Numbered from the stretch's first letter, positions 31,678-40,685 are shown. The stretch is DNA of 64,000 nt from Streptomyces sp. Root431 (GCF_001426585.1 NZ_LMEI01000006.1:486956-550955); one strand, 5' to 3'. Notes: generated from the letters alone by a model not told the origin. A program made the numbers and translations.

Positions 31678-34600
31678 ATGGCGCTGCTTCAGCCCATCCG
31701 GTCACTCTTCGCGTCCGCGTCACTTCGCACGTGGACGCTGGTCTATCTCCTGATAGTGACCCTGCTGACCGTCGCCTACCTGCAGTTCCCCGCCCGTCAC
31801 ACCGTCCTCTGGGCCCTCATCGGCCTCGGCGGCGTCATCGCCATCCTCGTCGGCGTGCACCTCCACCGGCCCGCCCGGCGCTGGCCCTGGCTGGTGCTCG
31901 CCGCGGCCAACTTCGCCTTCGTCGCCGGCGACACCGCCTACAACGCCCTGGAGGGTTTCTTCGGGCAGACCCGGCCCTTCCCCTCCGTCGCCGACGCCCT
32001 GTACCTGGCCACGTACCCGCTGTTCGCCATCGGCCTCTTCGGCTTCATCCGCTACCGGGCCGCAGGCCGCGACCTCGCGGTCGTCCTCGACGCGCTGATC
32101 CTCACCTCGGGACTCGCGCTGCTCTCCTGGGTCAACCTCATCACCCCGCTCGCCCGGAGCGAGGAGATGACGTGGACCGAGAAGGCCATCTCCATCGCCT
32201 ATCCCCTCGGCGACGTGCTGATGCTCGCGATGCTCGCCCGGCTGCTCGTCCCCGGCGGCCTGCGCTCCCGGTCGGTACAGCTCCTCACGCTGGGTACCTG
32301 CGGCATCCTCGCCTCCGACGTCATCTACGGGACCCTCCAGCTCAAGGGCACCTGGCAGGTCGGCACCCCCTTCGACCTCGGCTGGGTCGTGTTCTTCACC
32401 GCCTGGGGCCTCGCCGCCCTCCACCCCTCGATGACCGGACTGACCGAGCGCGCCCCCGAACCGGCGCCGCGCGTCGCGGAACGCCGCCTCGCGCTCCTCG
32501 CCGGCGCCTCCCTCGTCGCCCCCGCCCTGCTCCTCCTCCAGTCGCTCCGCGACGACCGGGACCAGGACATCGCCGTCATCGCGATCTTCTCGGCCCTCAT
32601 GTTCCTGCTGGTCCTCGCCCGGCTGTGGAGCATGATGACCGCCCACGGGAAGGCCGAGGCGCGCGAGCGCAGCCTCCGGGTCGCCGCCGCCTCCCTCGTC
32701 GCCGCCCTGAGCCCGCGCGAGGTCGGCGGAGCGGTGGAGACGGCCTCCGCCACGCTCTTCGGCCCCGGCACCGACCACCGGGTCCTGCTCCTCACCAGGG
32801 GCCGGGGCGGCCTCAACGCCGTGGCCACCGTCGCCCACCCGTGGAGCTGCCAGACCGAACGGCTGACCGTTCCGCCCGCGACGGCCTGGCCCGAGCTCGT
32901 CGCCCACGGCGCCCGGCTCCTGCCCGTGACCCGGCTCGACCCCGCCGTCGCCGCCGAGGTGTCGCCGGAGTCGCACGCCCTGCTCTGCCCCCTGGAGCTC
33001 CAGACCCCGGCCGGACGCGAACCGCTGCTCGGCGTGCTCCTCCTGGCCGGGCCCGAGAAGAAGCTCTCCGAGATCGCGGGCCCCGCCCAGTCGCTCGCCT
33101 CCCAGGCGGCCCTCGCCCTGGAGCGCTTCGGGCTCAGCGAGGAGGTCAACCGCCGGACGAGCGAGGCCTACTTCCGTACGCTCGTGCACAACACCTCGGA
33201 CGTCATCCTCATCGTCGACGACGACGACACCGTCCGGTACGCGAGCCCCTCCGCCGAGGCCATGTTCGGCCACTCCCTGCTCCCGGGCACCCCGCTCACG
33301 GAGCTGCTCGCCCCCTCCGACAAGGCCAGTGCCCTGCGGGTCCTCGCCGACGCCCGGTCGCACCAGTCGGTCGACGCCCGGGACGACTGGAAGCTTCTCC
33401 ACGGCGGGCCCGGCGGCGCCGGCGGCTCCGCCGACCTCCAGGTCGAGGTCCGGTGCAGCAACCTCCGCGACGAACGCACCGTGCACGGTCTCGTCCTCAC
33501 CCTCAGGGACGTCACCGAGCAGCGGAAGCTGGAGCGGGAGCTCACCCACCGGGCCTTCCACGACTCCCTCACCGGCCTCCCCAACCGCGTCCTGCTGCTC
33601 GAACGGATCGAGCGCGCCCTGCTCCGCGGCCGCCGCGAGTCCACCCTGACCTGCATGCTCTTCGTCGACCTCGACGACTTCAAGGTCGTCAACGACACGA
33701 TGGGGCACTCCGTGGGCGACGAACTCCTCGTCGCGGTCGCCCGCCGGCTCACCTCCGTCCTGCGGCTCACCGACACCGCGGCCCGGCTCGGCGGCGACGA
33801 GTTCGCCGTCCTCATCGAAGGGGCCAGGGAGCCCCGGGACGCCGAGACCCTCGCCGCCGAGATCGTGCACACCCTCAGCCAGCCCTTCCACCTCACCGAC
33901 GGAGCCGTCTCCGTCTCCACGAGCGTCGGCATCGCGACCGTCCTCGACAGTGCGCACGCCGAGGAGCTCCTCGGCCACGCCGACCTCGCCCTGTACGCGG
34001 CGAAGGCCGCCGGCAAGAAGCGGTGGCGGCTCTTCCACCCCGAGCTCCACTCCCGGCTCGTCGCCCGGCACGAACTCCAGGCGGGCATGGACACGGCCAT
34101 CGCCGACCACGCCTTCGCCCTGCGCTACCAGCCGATCGTCGAAGTCGACGGAGGTGCTCCCGCCGGTCTGGAAGCGCTCATCCGGTGGCCGCACGCCCGG
34201 CGCGGGATGGTGCCGCCCGACCAGTTCATCACCCTGGCCGAGGAGAGCGGCCACATCATGCCGCTGGGCGCCTGGGTCCTCGAACACGCGGCGCTCGACA
34301 TCGCCCGCTGGCAGCGCTCCCGCCCGCGCCGCCCGCCCCTGTACGCCAACGTCAACGTCTCCGCCCGCCAGTTCCGCGACCCGGGCTTCCTCGAAGGCGT
34401 ACGGCGCACCCTCCGCTCCTCGGGGCTCGCCCCGGGCTCGCTCGTCCTGGAACTCACCGAGACCGTCCTCATGCGCCAGGACGCCCAGATCCGTACGACC
34501 ATGGCCGCCCTGAAGGACCTCGGCGTCTCCATCGCCATCGACGACTTCGGCACCGGATTCTCCTCGCTCAGCTACCTCCGAGAGTTCCCCATCGACATCC

Positions 34601-36219
34601 TCAAGGTCGACAAGTCGTTCATCGACGACATCACCACCGACCCCCAGCAGGTCGCCCTCGTGGAGGGCATCGTGCGCATCGCCGACGTCCTCGGCCTGCT
34701 CGTCGTCGCCGAGGGCATCGAACGCGAGGAACAGCGGGAGCTCCTCGCCGAGATGGGCTGCCGCTACGGGCAGGGCTTCCTCTTCGCCCGGCCGATGACC
34801 GCCCACCAGGCCGAGTCGTACCTGCACCGGGCCCCGCCGCTCGGCCCCCAGCCCGTCGCCCGCCCCGCCCCGGCGGCCCCTCCCGTCACCATCGGGACGG
34901 CCCCCGCCACCATGGCCGGCACGGCGAACACCCCCGCCAGGACCGGCCGGCCGCCGCGCGCGACGCGCTGGCGCGACCTGGAGCACCTCCAGCGGACCAG
35001 CCTCATGTGCGACGCCGTCATCGACGAGATCGACGGCCGTCGCATCCGGGTCGGCGAGGACTGGCTGATCGACTTCGCCTCCTGCAACTACCTCGGTTTC
35101 GACCTCGACCCCACGGTCATGGACGCGATCATGCCGGAGGTCAGACGGTGGGGCACCCACCCAAGCTGGTCCCGGCTCATCGGCAGCCCGAGGCTCTACC
35201 CGCGCATCGAGGAGCGGCTCACCGAGCTCCTGGGCGCGCCCGACACCCTCCTGCTGCCCACGATCACCCTCATCCACCAGTCCGTCATCCCGCTCCTCGC
35301 CGGCACCGGCCAGATCTTCATCGAGGCGCAGGCCCACCGCACCGTGTACGACGGCTGCGTCGTCGCCCGCGGCCAGGGCGCCGAGATCCACCGCTTCCGC
35401 TCCGAACGCCCCGAGGAGCTGGCCACGCTGCTCCGCGGCGCACCCGGCGACGCGGGCCGGCTCGTCTGCATGGACGGCGTCAACAGCATGACGGGCAACT
35501 TCCCGGACCTGCCCACCGTGGCCCGGATCTGCCGGGAGAACGGCGCCCTGCTGTACGTCGACGACGCCCACGGCTTCGGCGTCATCGGCGAGCGCGGCCC
35601 CGGCGAGAGCAGCCCGTACGGCTCGCGCGGCAACAGCATCGTCCGCCACTTCGGCGAGACCTACGACGACCTGGTCCTGGTCGGCGGCTTCTCCAAGGCC
35701 TTCTCCTCGCTGCTCGCCTTCCTCGCCGTCCCGAAGTGGCTCAAGGACCACCTGAAGGTGGCGGCGGCCCCGTACCTCTACTCCGGGCCCTCGCCGACGG
35801 CCTCGCTCGCCACCGCCCTCGCCGGGCTCGACGTGAACGACGAGCGCGGCGACGAGATCCGGGCCGACCTGTACCGCAAGACCGCCGTGGTCCTCGCCCA
35901 CGTCCGGGGCCTCGGCCTGGCCACCCCGAACACCGACGGGCTCCCGATCATCGAGATCCCGCTCGCCGACGCCGAGGACCTCGACGCCGTCGCCGCCTTC
36001 CTGTGGGAGCACGGGATCTACGTGACGCTCGCCTCCTACCCGCTCGTCCCGCGCGACCGCGTCGGCTTCCGCATCCAGATCACCGCCGCCAACACCGACG
36101 AGGAGATCGGGCAGCTGTGCGAGGCCCTCACAGCGCTCGCCGAGCGGTTCACCCTCCAGCACGCCGGCGCCCCGGGCCCCGACGCCGTCACGGCCGGCCG
36201 TCGGCCCCCGGAGCGGTGA
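31678..36219 (+). CDS. membrane GGDEF-EAL protein fused to a PLP-dependent alpha-oxoamine synthase
   Basis: 1513 residues in one uninterrupted frame. Residues ~15-310: about nine membrane helices. ~325-480: GAF-like region. ~490-610: PAS-like region (RTLVHNTSDVILIVDDDDTVRYASP). ~620-785: GGDEF domain with intact GGDEF at 705-709 and an inhibitory RxxD site five residues before it (RLTD). ~795-1045: EAL domain with EAL at 832-834, NVSARQF, DDFGTG and VAEGIE, so both activities look possible. ~1046-1094: Pro/Ala/Thr linker. ~1095-1500: a complete class II aminotransferase-fold oxoamine synthase (AONS/KBL/SPT/CqsA group) with SCNYLGFDLDP, LIGSPRLYPRIEERL, YVDDAHGFGVIGERGPGE and the PLP Lys 1340 in GGFSKAFSS. 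Start: ATG after AAGGGGG; an in-frame ATG at 31564 is less likely. It would couple c-di-GMP turnover to condensation of an acyl-CoA with an amino acid. The methyltransferase gene is coupled downstream (TGATG). Confidence 0.9.
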   Translation: MALLQPIRSLFASASLRTWTLVYLLIVTLLTVAYLQFPARHTVLWALIGLGGVIAILVGVHLHRPARRWPWLVLAAANFAFVAGDTAYNALEGFFGQTRPFPSVADALYLATYPLFAIGLFGFIRYRAAGRDLAVVLDALILTSGLALLSWVNLITPLARSEEMTWTEKAISIAYPLGDVLMLAMLARLLVPGGLRSRSVQLLTLGTCGILASDVIYGTLQLKGTWQVGTPFDLGWVVFFTAWGLAALHPSMTGLTERAPEPAPRVAERRLALLAGASLVAPALLLLQSLRDDRDQDIAVIAIFSALMFLLVLARLWSMMTAHGKAEARERSLRVAAASLVAALSPREVGGAVETASATLFGPGTDHRVLLLTRGRGGLNAVATVAHPWSCQTERLTVPPATAWPELVAHGARLLPVTRLDPAVAAEVSPESHALLCPLELQTPAGREPLLGVLLLAGPEKKLSEIAGPAQSLASQAALALERFGLSEEVNRRTSEAYFRTLVHNTSDVILIVDDDDTVRYASPSAEAMFGHSLLPGTPLTELLAPSDKASALRVLADARSHQSVDARDDWKLLHGGPGGAGGSADLQVEVRCSNLRDERTVHGLVLTLRDVTEQRKLERELTHRAFHDSLTGLPNRVLLLERIERALLRGRRESTLTCMLFVDLDDFKVVNDTMGHSVGDELLVAVARRLTSVLRLTDTAARLGGDEFAVLIEGAREPRDAETLAAEIVHTLSQPFHLTDGAVSVSTSVGIATVLDSAHAEELLGHADLALYAAKAAGKKRWRLFHPELHSRLVARHELQAGMDTAIADHAFALRYQPIVEVDGGAPAGLEALIRWPHARRGMVPPDQFITLAEESGHIMPLGAWVLEHAALDIARWQRSRPRRPPLYANVNVSARQFRDPGFLEGVRRTLRSSGLAPGSLVLELTETVLMRQDAQIRTTMAALKDLGVSIAIDDFGTGFSSLSYLREFPIDILKVDKSFIDDITTDPQQVALVEGIVRIADVLGLLVVAEGIEREEQRELLAEMGCRYGQGFLFARPMTAHQAESYLHRAPPLGPQPVARPAPAAPPVTIGTAPATMAGTANTPARTGRPPRATRWRDLEHLQRTSLMCDAVIDEIDGRRIRVGEDWLIDFASCNYLGFDLDPTVMDAIMPEVRRWGTHPSWSRLIGSPRLYPRIEERLTELLGAPDTLLLPTITLIHQSVIPLLAGTGQIFIEAQAHRTVYDGCVVARGQGAEIHRFRSERPEELATLLRGAPGDAGRLVCMDGVNSMTGNFPDLPTVARICRENGALLYVDDAHGFGVIGERGPGESSPYGSRGNSIVRHFGETYDDLVLVGGFSKAFSSLLAFLAVPKWLKDHLKVAAAPYLYSGPSPTASLATALAGLDVNDERGDEIRADLYRKTAVVLAHVRGLGLATPNTDGLPIIEIPLADAEDLDAVAAFLWEHGIYVTLASYPLVPRDRVGFRIQITAANTDEEIGQLCEALTALAERFTLQHAGAPGPDAVTAGRRPPER

Positions 36220-37013
36220 TGGACGCGGCCTGGGTCGCCGGCCGGCCGGGGCGGCGACACCCGCCGGACCGGGCGGGGCCGCGCCGCAACAGGGACGCCG
36301 ACTGGAACGCCTGGCCCGTCGCCGACTACCTCGCCGAGAACTACCGCAGGCTCCACCCCTGCGACGTCGGCGTCATCCGCCACCACGCCACCGTCTACCG
36401 GACCTTCGCCCCCGGCAGCCTCCCCCGCACCCTCGAACTGGGCGCGGGCCCCAACCTCTACCCCCTCATGCTCGCGGGCGCCGCCGCCCACCGCATCGAC
36501 GCCCTGGAACCGAGCGCCGCGAGCGTCCGCTACCTGCGACACCAGCTCGCCGACGGCCCCGACGAGAGCTGGCGGCCCTTCTACACCCTGTGCCGCAGCC
36601 TCGACCCCGCGCTCCCCGAGAGCCTGACGGACGCGCTCCGGCCCGTACGGGTCGTGCGGGGCACCGCGGAGAACCTGACCGACGGCACGTACGCCCTCGC
36701 GTCGATGAACTTCGTCGCCGAGAGCGTCACCGAGGACTTCACCGAGTTCACCGCCCTCTGCGACGCCTTCGTCCGGGCGGTCCGCCCCGGCGGCCGGCTC
36801 GTGGCCTCCTTCATGGAACGCATGCCGAGCTACCGCATCGGTACGGGACCGGTCTGGCCCGCCTGCCCGGTCGACGCCGCCGCCCTGCGGGCCGTCTTCG
36901 CACCCCGTACGACCGGCCTGCTCATCGAGCGGCTCGCGAAGGACCGCACCCTGCCCGAGTACGGCGACACCGGAATCCTGCTCCTGACCGCGCTGCGGCG
37001 CGCCCACCCCTGA
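36219..37013 (+). CDS. class I SAM-dependent methyltransferase
   Basis: 264 residues. After an Arg/Pro-rich start, WNAWPVADYLAENYRRLHPCDVGVIRHH precedes the SAM motif I, TLELGAGPNLYPLMLAGA, then DALEPSAASVRYLRHQL and NFVAESVTEDFTEF. The arrangement resembles the NNMT/PNMT/TEMT-like small-molecule N-methyltransferases. The ATG overlaps the last base of the fusion gene stop (TGATG), so the two proteins are made together; a GTG three bases upstream is an alternative start. It probably methylates the product, or an amine made from the product, of the oxoamine synthase domain; this is inference from coupling. Its end is five bases from the convergent glycosyltransferase. Confidence 0.85.
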   Translation: MDAAWVAGRPGRRHPPDRAGPRRNRDADWNAWPVADYLAENYRRLHPCDVGVIRHHATVYRTFAPGSLPRTLELGAGPNLYPLMLAGAAAHRIDALEPSAASVRYLRHQLADGPDESWRPFYTLCRSLDPALPESLTDALRPVRVVRGTAENLTDGTYALASMNFVAESVTEDFTEFTALCDAFVRAVRPGGRLVASFMERMPSYRIGTGPVWPACPVDAAALRAVFAPRTTGLLIERLAKDRTLPEYGDTGILLLTALRRAHP

Positions 37014-37017
37014 ACCG

Positions 37018-38112
37018 TCAGGACAGCAGCTCCCGGTAGAGCGCCCCGTACCGGGCGGCGAACCGCTCGGGGCCGAAGTGGTCCTCGACCAGCGCGCGTC
37101 CCCGCTCCGCGAGCACGTCCCAGGAGCGCGGCTGGTCGAGCAGCCACGCCAGCTGCTGCCCGGTGCGCCGCGCGTCGCCCGCGGGGGCGCGCAGCACCGC
37201 GTGCCCGAAGTCCGCGAACTGCGGCAGGTCGCTGAGGATCGCCGGCCGCCCCGTGGCCAGCGACCGGAGCACGGGGAGCGGGATGCCCGCCTTGCAGCCG
37301 AGCACCTCCGGGGGGAACAGCAGCACGTGGATCGAGGCGAGCAGGGCCCGCATGTCCTCGACGTGGCCCCGGACCTCGACGTCGGGGAGCCCCGCGGCGC
37401 CGGCCCGCTCCCGCAGCGCCTCGTTCAGCATGCCGGGATGCTGCCCGTGACGCGCGCGCATCACGAGCACCAGCCGGAACCTCGCCCCCTCGTGCCACGC
37501 CTCCGCGGCCGCGTCGATCGAGGCCTCCGCGCCGCCCCGCGGATCGTGGTGCCCGGCGAAGAGGACCACCGGATAGCCCTTCGGGCGCGGCAGGTACGGC
37601 CAGGCGTCCGGGTCGATCATGGGCGGGATGACCCGTACGTCCCCGTAGGCCGCGGCGCGGAGCCTGCGGGCCATCGACTCCGACAGGGCGACCGTCGTCC
37701 CCAGCGGCCTGCTGCGGGCCAGGAGCCGCGGTTCCGCGACCCCGGGCACGGTGTGGACCACCGGCCGCCCCCCGAGGAACAGCGGACGGAGCCACGAGTA
37801 GACGGGGAACGCGCGGCCGACGGAGAGGAAGGCGTGCACCAGGTCGACCCGGCGGGCGAGCACGGCCCCGGCGAGCGCGGCCTGCGCCCGCTGCGGGACG
37901 CCGTCCCGGGAAAGGAAGCGCACCGGGCGCCCGCGCCGCGGCGGATCCTGCCGGTGGCCGGGCCAGGGGGTGAACCAGACGAAGTCCATGTCGGGCAGGG
38001 CGTCGAGGACGTCGGACGCGAGCCGGACGTCCGAGCCCTCCGTCCCGTCCAGCGGGCTGCTGGTCAGGAGCAGGACACGGGGCCGCCCGGCAGGGCGTTC
38101 ACGGCGGGCCAT
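37018..38112 (-). CDS. glycosyltransferase family 4-like protein
   Basis: 364 residues, GT-B fold. The N-terminal Rossmann half starts PRVLLLTSSPLDGTEGSDVRLASDVLDALPD, and VDLVHAFLSVGRAF follows. The C-terminal half carries YPVVLFAGHHDPRGGAEASIDAA, EVRGHVEDMRALLASIHVLLFPPEVLGCKAGIPLPVLRSLATGRPAILSD, the nucleotide-sugar-binding GPGTF segment with the E/K positions altered (ELGCKAGIP in place of the usual E-x7-E). Donor and acceptor are unknown. It is 58 bp downstream of the kinase-glycosyltransferase fusion gene on the same strand and is probably co-transcribed. An upstream GTG at 38115 is an alternative start. Confidence 0.87.
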   Translation of the reverse strand: MARRERPAGRPRVLLLTSSPLDGTEGSDVRLASDVLDALPDMDFVWFTPWPGHRQDPPRRGRPVRFLSRDGVPQRAQAALAGAVLARRVDLVHAFLSVGRAFPVYSWLRPLFLGGRPVVHTVPGVAEPRLLARSRPLGTTVALSESMARRLRAAAYGDVRVIPPMIDPDAWPYLPRPKGYPVVLFAGHHDPRGGAEASIDAAAEAWHEGARFRLVLVMRARHGQHPGMLNEALRERAGAAGLPDVEVRGHVEDMRALLASIHVLLFPPEVLGCKAGIPLPVLRSLATGRPAILSDLPQFADFGHAVLRAPAGDARRTGQQLAWLLDQPRSWDVLAERGRALVEDHFGPERFAARYGALYRELLS

Positions 38113-38170
38113 CACGCACCCCCGCCGCCGCCCGGTGAGCGGCGGCTCCCGACGGCGCCGGACGCACGGG

Positions 38171-40027
38171 TCAGCGGGTCGTCTGCCATGACGTCCCCCT
38201 CTTCCTCGGCCGCCGTGCGGGGGCGGGTGCGTCCAGGAGCCGGTGGACGAGCGCCAGGTAGCGGCCCGTCGTCTCATCCCACGCGTAGTGCCGGGCGGCG
38301 AGCGCGGAGCGCCGGCCCAGGCCGCGGCGGAGCGCCGCGTCCCCGGCCAGCTCGCCCATCCGCTCGCCGAAGGCCGCCACGTCGAACGGCGGGACGGCCA
38401 CGTCGCCGCCGTCGCGCATCCAGCGCAGGGCGGGCAGGTCGAAGTGGAGGACGGGCTTGCCGTACGACATGCCTTCGAGGGCCATGAGCCCGAACGTCTC
38501 GTGGCGCGAGGGCACCACCAGGAACGCGCAGTCGCGCAGCAGCTGCCGCTTGCGATCGTCGTCGGCGCGGCCCACCCAGTGGATCCGGGGCTCGGGCCCC
38601 GGGGCGCGGGCGGCGACGAGCGCCGCGAGCCGGTGTTCCTCGGCCGGTGTGCCGCTGCCCGCGAGCAGCAGGTCCAGCGGGGGTGCGGCGCGGTCGTAGG
38701 CGTCGAGGAGCAGGTCGAGGCCCTTGGCCCAGGTGTCGATCCGCCCCAGGTAGAGGATGAACTGCCCCCTGCCGAGCCGGGACTCGTCGAGGACGCGCGG
38801 CTCCACGCCGTGGGCGATGACCTGGACGTCGGCGCGGGGGCTGAGTTGCCGGATCACCGCGCCGTCCGCCTGGCTCGTCGCCACGAGGTGCCGGTAGCGG
38901 CGCAGCCCGAACCGCTCGGTCAGGAAGAACGGCAGGTGGTGGGCGCGCCGCGGAGCCCCGGTGCCGCGGCCCTGGTCGATGCCGACGACGGGGGAGCGGG
39001 TCGCCAGGGGCACGAGACCGGTCGCGAACGGGGGAGCGAAGCTCTCCAGCCACAGGTCGTGCCGGATGCGCCGGGCCGCGAGCGGCAGCAGTGCCAGGAA
39101 CGCCAGCTGTCCGGCGCGCGGTCCCGCCCGGCCCACGGGCAGCCGTACGTACCGGATGCCGTCGCGGTACTCGGTCCCGGCACGGCGGCCCGCCGTCACG
39201 ACCGTCACGCGGAATTCCTCGGCGAGCCTGCGGGCCACCTTGCCGACGACCACGGCACCGGTCCCGCCCCGGCAGTCGGGGTCGTCGGCGTCGTCGTAGA
39301 CGGAGACCACCACGTGCGGACGCCCGTCGGGCACGCCGTCCGGGATCCCCCCGTCTCCGTCCCCCGGGGCCGCGGCCTTCTCCCGTACGGCGTCGAGGAC
39401 CAGCTCCAGGGCGGTGCCCGCGACGAGCGACGGAGCACGCGCGCCGTCGATCAGCGCCACCTGCGGCAGCCGTACGGACCAGGCCCGGTAGCGGGCCCAC
39501 CAGGCGGCCGGCGGCCCGGCGCCGTCTCCCCGGCCGCGCCCGAGCGGCGTCTCGGTCCCGGTCTCCACGAGGAGCGTCAGACCGTACAGGCCGTCGATCC
39601 GGCGGAAGGCGCGCGCGACGGGCGACGAGACGGGCGGGTCGAACCGCGCCAGACCGTCCAGGGGGCCCCGGTCGGTCACGACCACGGCCTGCCTGCCGTC
39701 CGCCCGCGCGCTCGCCCTCATTCCGGCGGCCGCGATCCGCACCGCCAGCTCGGCGGCGTCGAGGAACGCGTGGGCACGGCGCGGCAGGGATCCCCGGAGC
39801 CCGGGATCCGAGGAGCGTCGTGCCCACCGCCTACCCGGTTCCCCCTCATCCCTCACCCATGGCGGAACCGGGAACCTGCGGCACAGGAAGCAGCCGTGGC
39901 ACTGCGTGGTGACGACCGGGACGCCGCGCTCGCCGAGCAGGGTCGCCAGCCGGCGGACCAGCGCGGACCTGCCCGCGCCGTCCGGACCGGACACCGCGAC
40001 GAGGAGGACACCGGGCGGGGTCGTCAC
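38171..40027 (-). CDS. fusion of a thymidylate kinase-like P-loop domain with a GT4 glycosyltransferase
   Basis: 618 residues. Residues ~1-215: P-loop domain opening VLLVAVSGPDGAGRSALVRRL (Walker A GPDGAGRS), with a Cys-rich CHGCFLCRRF and VVVTDRGPLDGLARFD; the layout resembles the dTMP kinase family but its length and catalytic residues differ. Residues ~235-600: GT-B glycosyltransferase with FILYLGRIDTWAKGLDLLLDAYDRA, the WVGRADDDRKRQLLRDCAFLVVPSRHETFGLMALEGMSYGKPVLH segment and the usual E-x7-E motif (ETFGLMALE). The GTG start has GGAGGAGGCGGG upstream and overlaps the stop of a small upstream frame as GTGA. The kinase part could phosphorylate a sugar or lipid acceptor, or a nucleotide, for the transferase; not determined. 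Confidence 0.85.
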   Translation of the reverse strand: MTTPPGVLLVAVSGPDGAGRSALVRRLATLLGERGVPVVTTQCHGCFLCRRFPVPPWVRDEGEPGRRWARRSSDPGLRGSLPRRAHAFLDAAELAVRIAAAGMRASARADGRQAVVVTDRGPLDGLARFDPPVSSPVARAFRRIDGLYGLTLLVETGTETPLGRGRGDGAGPPAAWWARYRAWSVRLPQVALIDGARAPSLVAGTALELVLDAVREKAAAPGDGDGGIPDGVPDGRPHVVVSVYDDADDPDCRGGTGAVVVGKVARRLAEEFRVTVVTAGRRAGTEYRDGIRYVRLPVGRAGPRAGQLAFLALLPLAARRIRHDLWLESFAPPFATGLVPLATRSPVVGIDQGRGTGAPRRAHHLPFFLTERFGLRRYRHLVATSQADGAVIRQLSPRADVQVIAHGVEPRVLDESRLGRGQFILYLGRIDTWAKGLDLLLDAYDRAAPPLDLLLAGSGTPAEEHRLAALVAARAPGPEPRIHWVGRADDDRKRQLLRDCAFLVVPSRHETFGLMALEGMSYGKPVLHFDLPALRWMRDGGDVAVPPFDVAAFGERMGELAGDAALRRGLGRRSALAARHYAWDETTGRYLALVHRLLDAPAPARRPRKRGTSWQTTR

Positions 40028-40203
40028 GGGACCCGCCTCCTCCGCGTGCGGCAGGGATCCCGTCGCGGTGCTCCAGGGCGCGCGAGCCGGGGCACCGTGA
40101 CGGGACGAGGGTGGTGTGGTTGCGGGCCATGGCGAACCGTCGGGCGGCCTTCCGGCGGTACGGGCCGGCGGGGGAGCGGTTCGCGGGTGCGCGGGATCGC
40201 CAT
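40024..40203 (-). CDS. possible small coupled ORF, unrecognised
   Basis: 59 codons, Arg/Pro-rich, no known domain. The ATG sits in TGATG with the stop of the frame before it, GGAGGCGAGG lies just upstream, and its own stop overlaps the GTG of the kinase-glycosyltransferase gene. Codon third positions are only ~75% G+C, lower than true genes here, so it may be only a device for coupling or a chance frame. Confidence 0.25.
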   Translation of the reverse strand: MAIPRTREPLPRRPVPPEGRPTVRHGPQPHHPRPVTVPRLARPGAPRRDPCRTRRRRVP

Positions 40204-40634
40204 CACGCCTCGCCTCCTCGGGGGAAGGCGCGGCGCGCGGATCGCGCGGTCGTGCGGGGGATCAGGGCGGGGAGCTTGCCACCGCGCTTGCCACTGCGCT
40301 CGCGGGAGGGCTCACCGCAGGAGGAGTGGTCTGGGGCGGATGGACCGTCGGACCCCGCTGGGCCGCCTGAGCCGCCGCGGTGCGGGGCGTGCGTCCTGAC
40401 CGTACGAGCGCGTCGGCGGCGGGCGGCGCCCCGGGGCCTGCACGCCCTGTTGAGGGGTGCGGGCGCGGTGGCGCGGAGCCGGTCGGAGACCCGGCGGGCC
40501 GGGTGGGCGCCGGGGCGGTGCGGGGGGCGGCAGACCGGTCGGCGGCGGGCCTCGCTGAGGGGCCAGTCGGTCACCCGCCGCAGGGGGTGCGGAGCGGGTG
40601 CCGCCGGCACGCGGTTGATGTGGCGTGAGGTCAC
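40203..40634 (-). CDS. possible hypothetical protein at the head of the glycosyltransferase unit
   Basis: 143 codons with no recognised domain, rich in Arg, Pro and Ala (MTSRHINRVPAAPAPHPLRR at the start). In favour: about 86% G+C at third codon positions, a GGAAGAGG ribosome site 6 bases before the GTG, and a plausible promoter further upstream. It also has a TGATG junction to the next frame. Against: the composition resembles an out-of-frame reading, and no conserved motif is visible. If not translated, this is the untranslated leader of the kinase-glycosyltransferase operon. Confidence 0.35.
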   Translation of the reverse strand: MTSRHINRVPAAPAPHPLRRVTDWPLSEARRRPVCRPPHRPGAHPARRVSDRLRATAPAPLNRACRPRGAARRRRARTVRTHAPHRGGSGGPAGSDGPSAPDHSSCGEPSRERSGKRGGKLPALIPRTTARSARRAFPRGGEA

Positions 40635-40656
40635 GACGAGCCTCTTCCGGCAACCG

Positions 40657-40685
40657 ACCCTACCGAGGGTCTGCTAGGTCCTGAA
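40657..40685 (-). promoter_or_regulatory. candidate promoter of the kinase-glycosyltransferase operon
   Basis: On the minus strand TTCAGG (40685-40680) and TAGGGT (40662-40657) are 17 bases apart, a reasonable match to the housekeeping -35/-10 pattern (TTGACn, TAgnnT). It is followed by the GGAAGAGG site at 40648-40641. Confidence 0.4.

Noticed and set aside
31731..37013. Very long alternative reading frames on both strands over the fusion gene
   Set aside because: They are Arg/Pro- or Gly/Val-rich shadows produced by high GC3. The true frame has clear GGDEF, EAL and PLP motifs.
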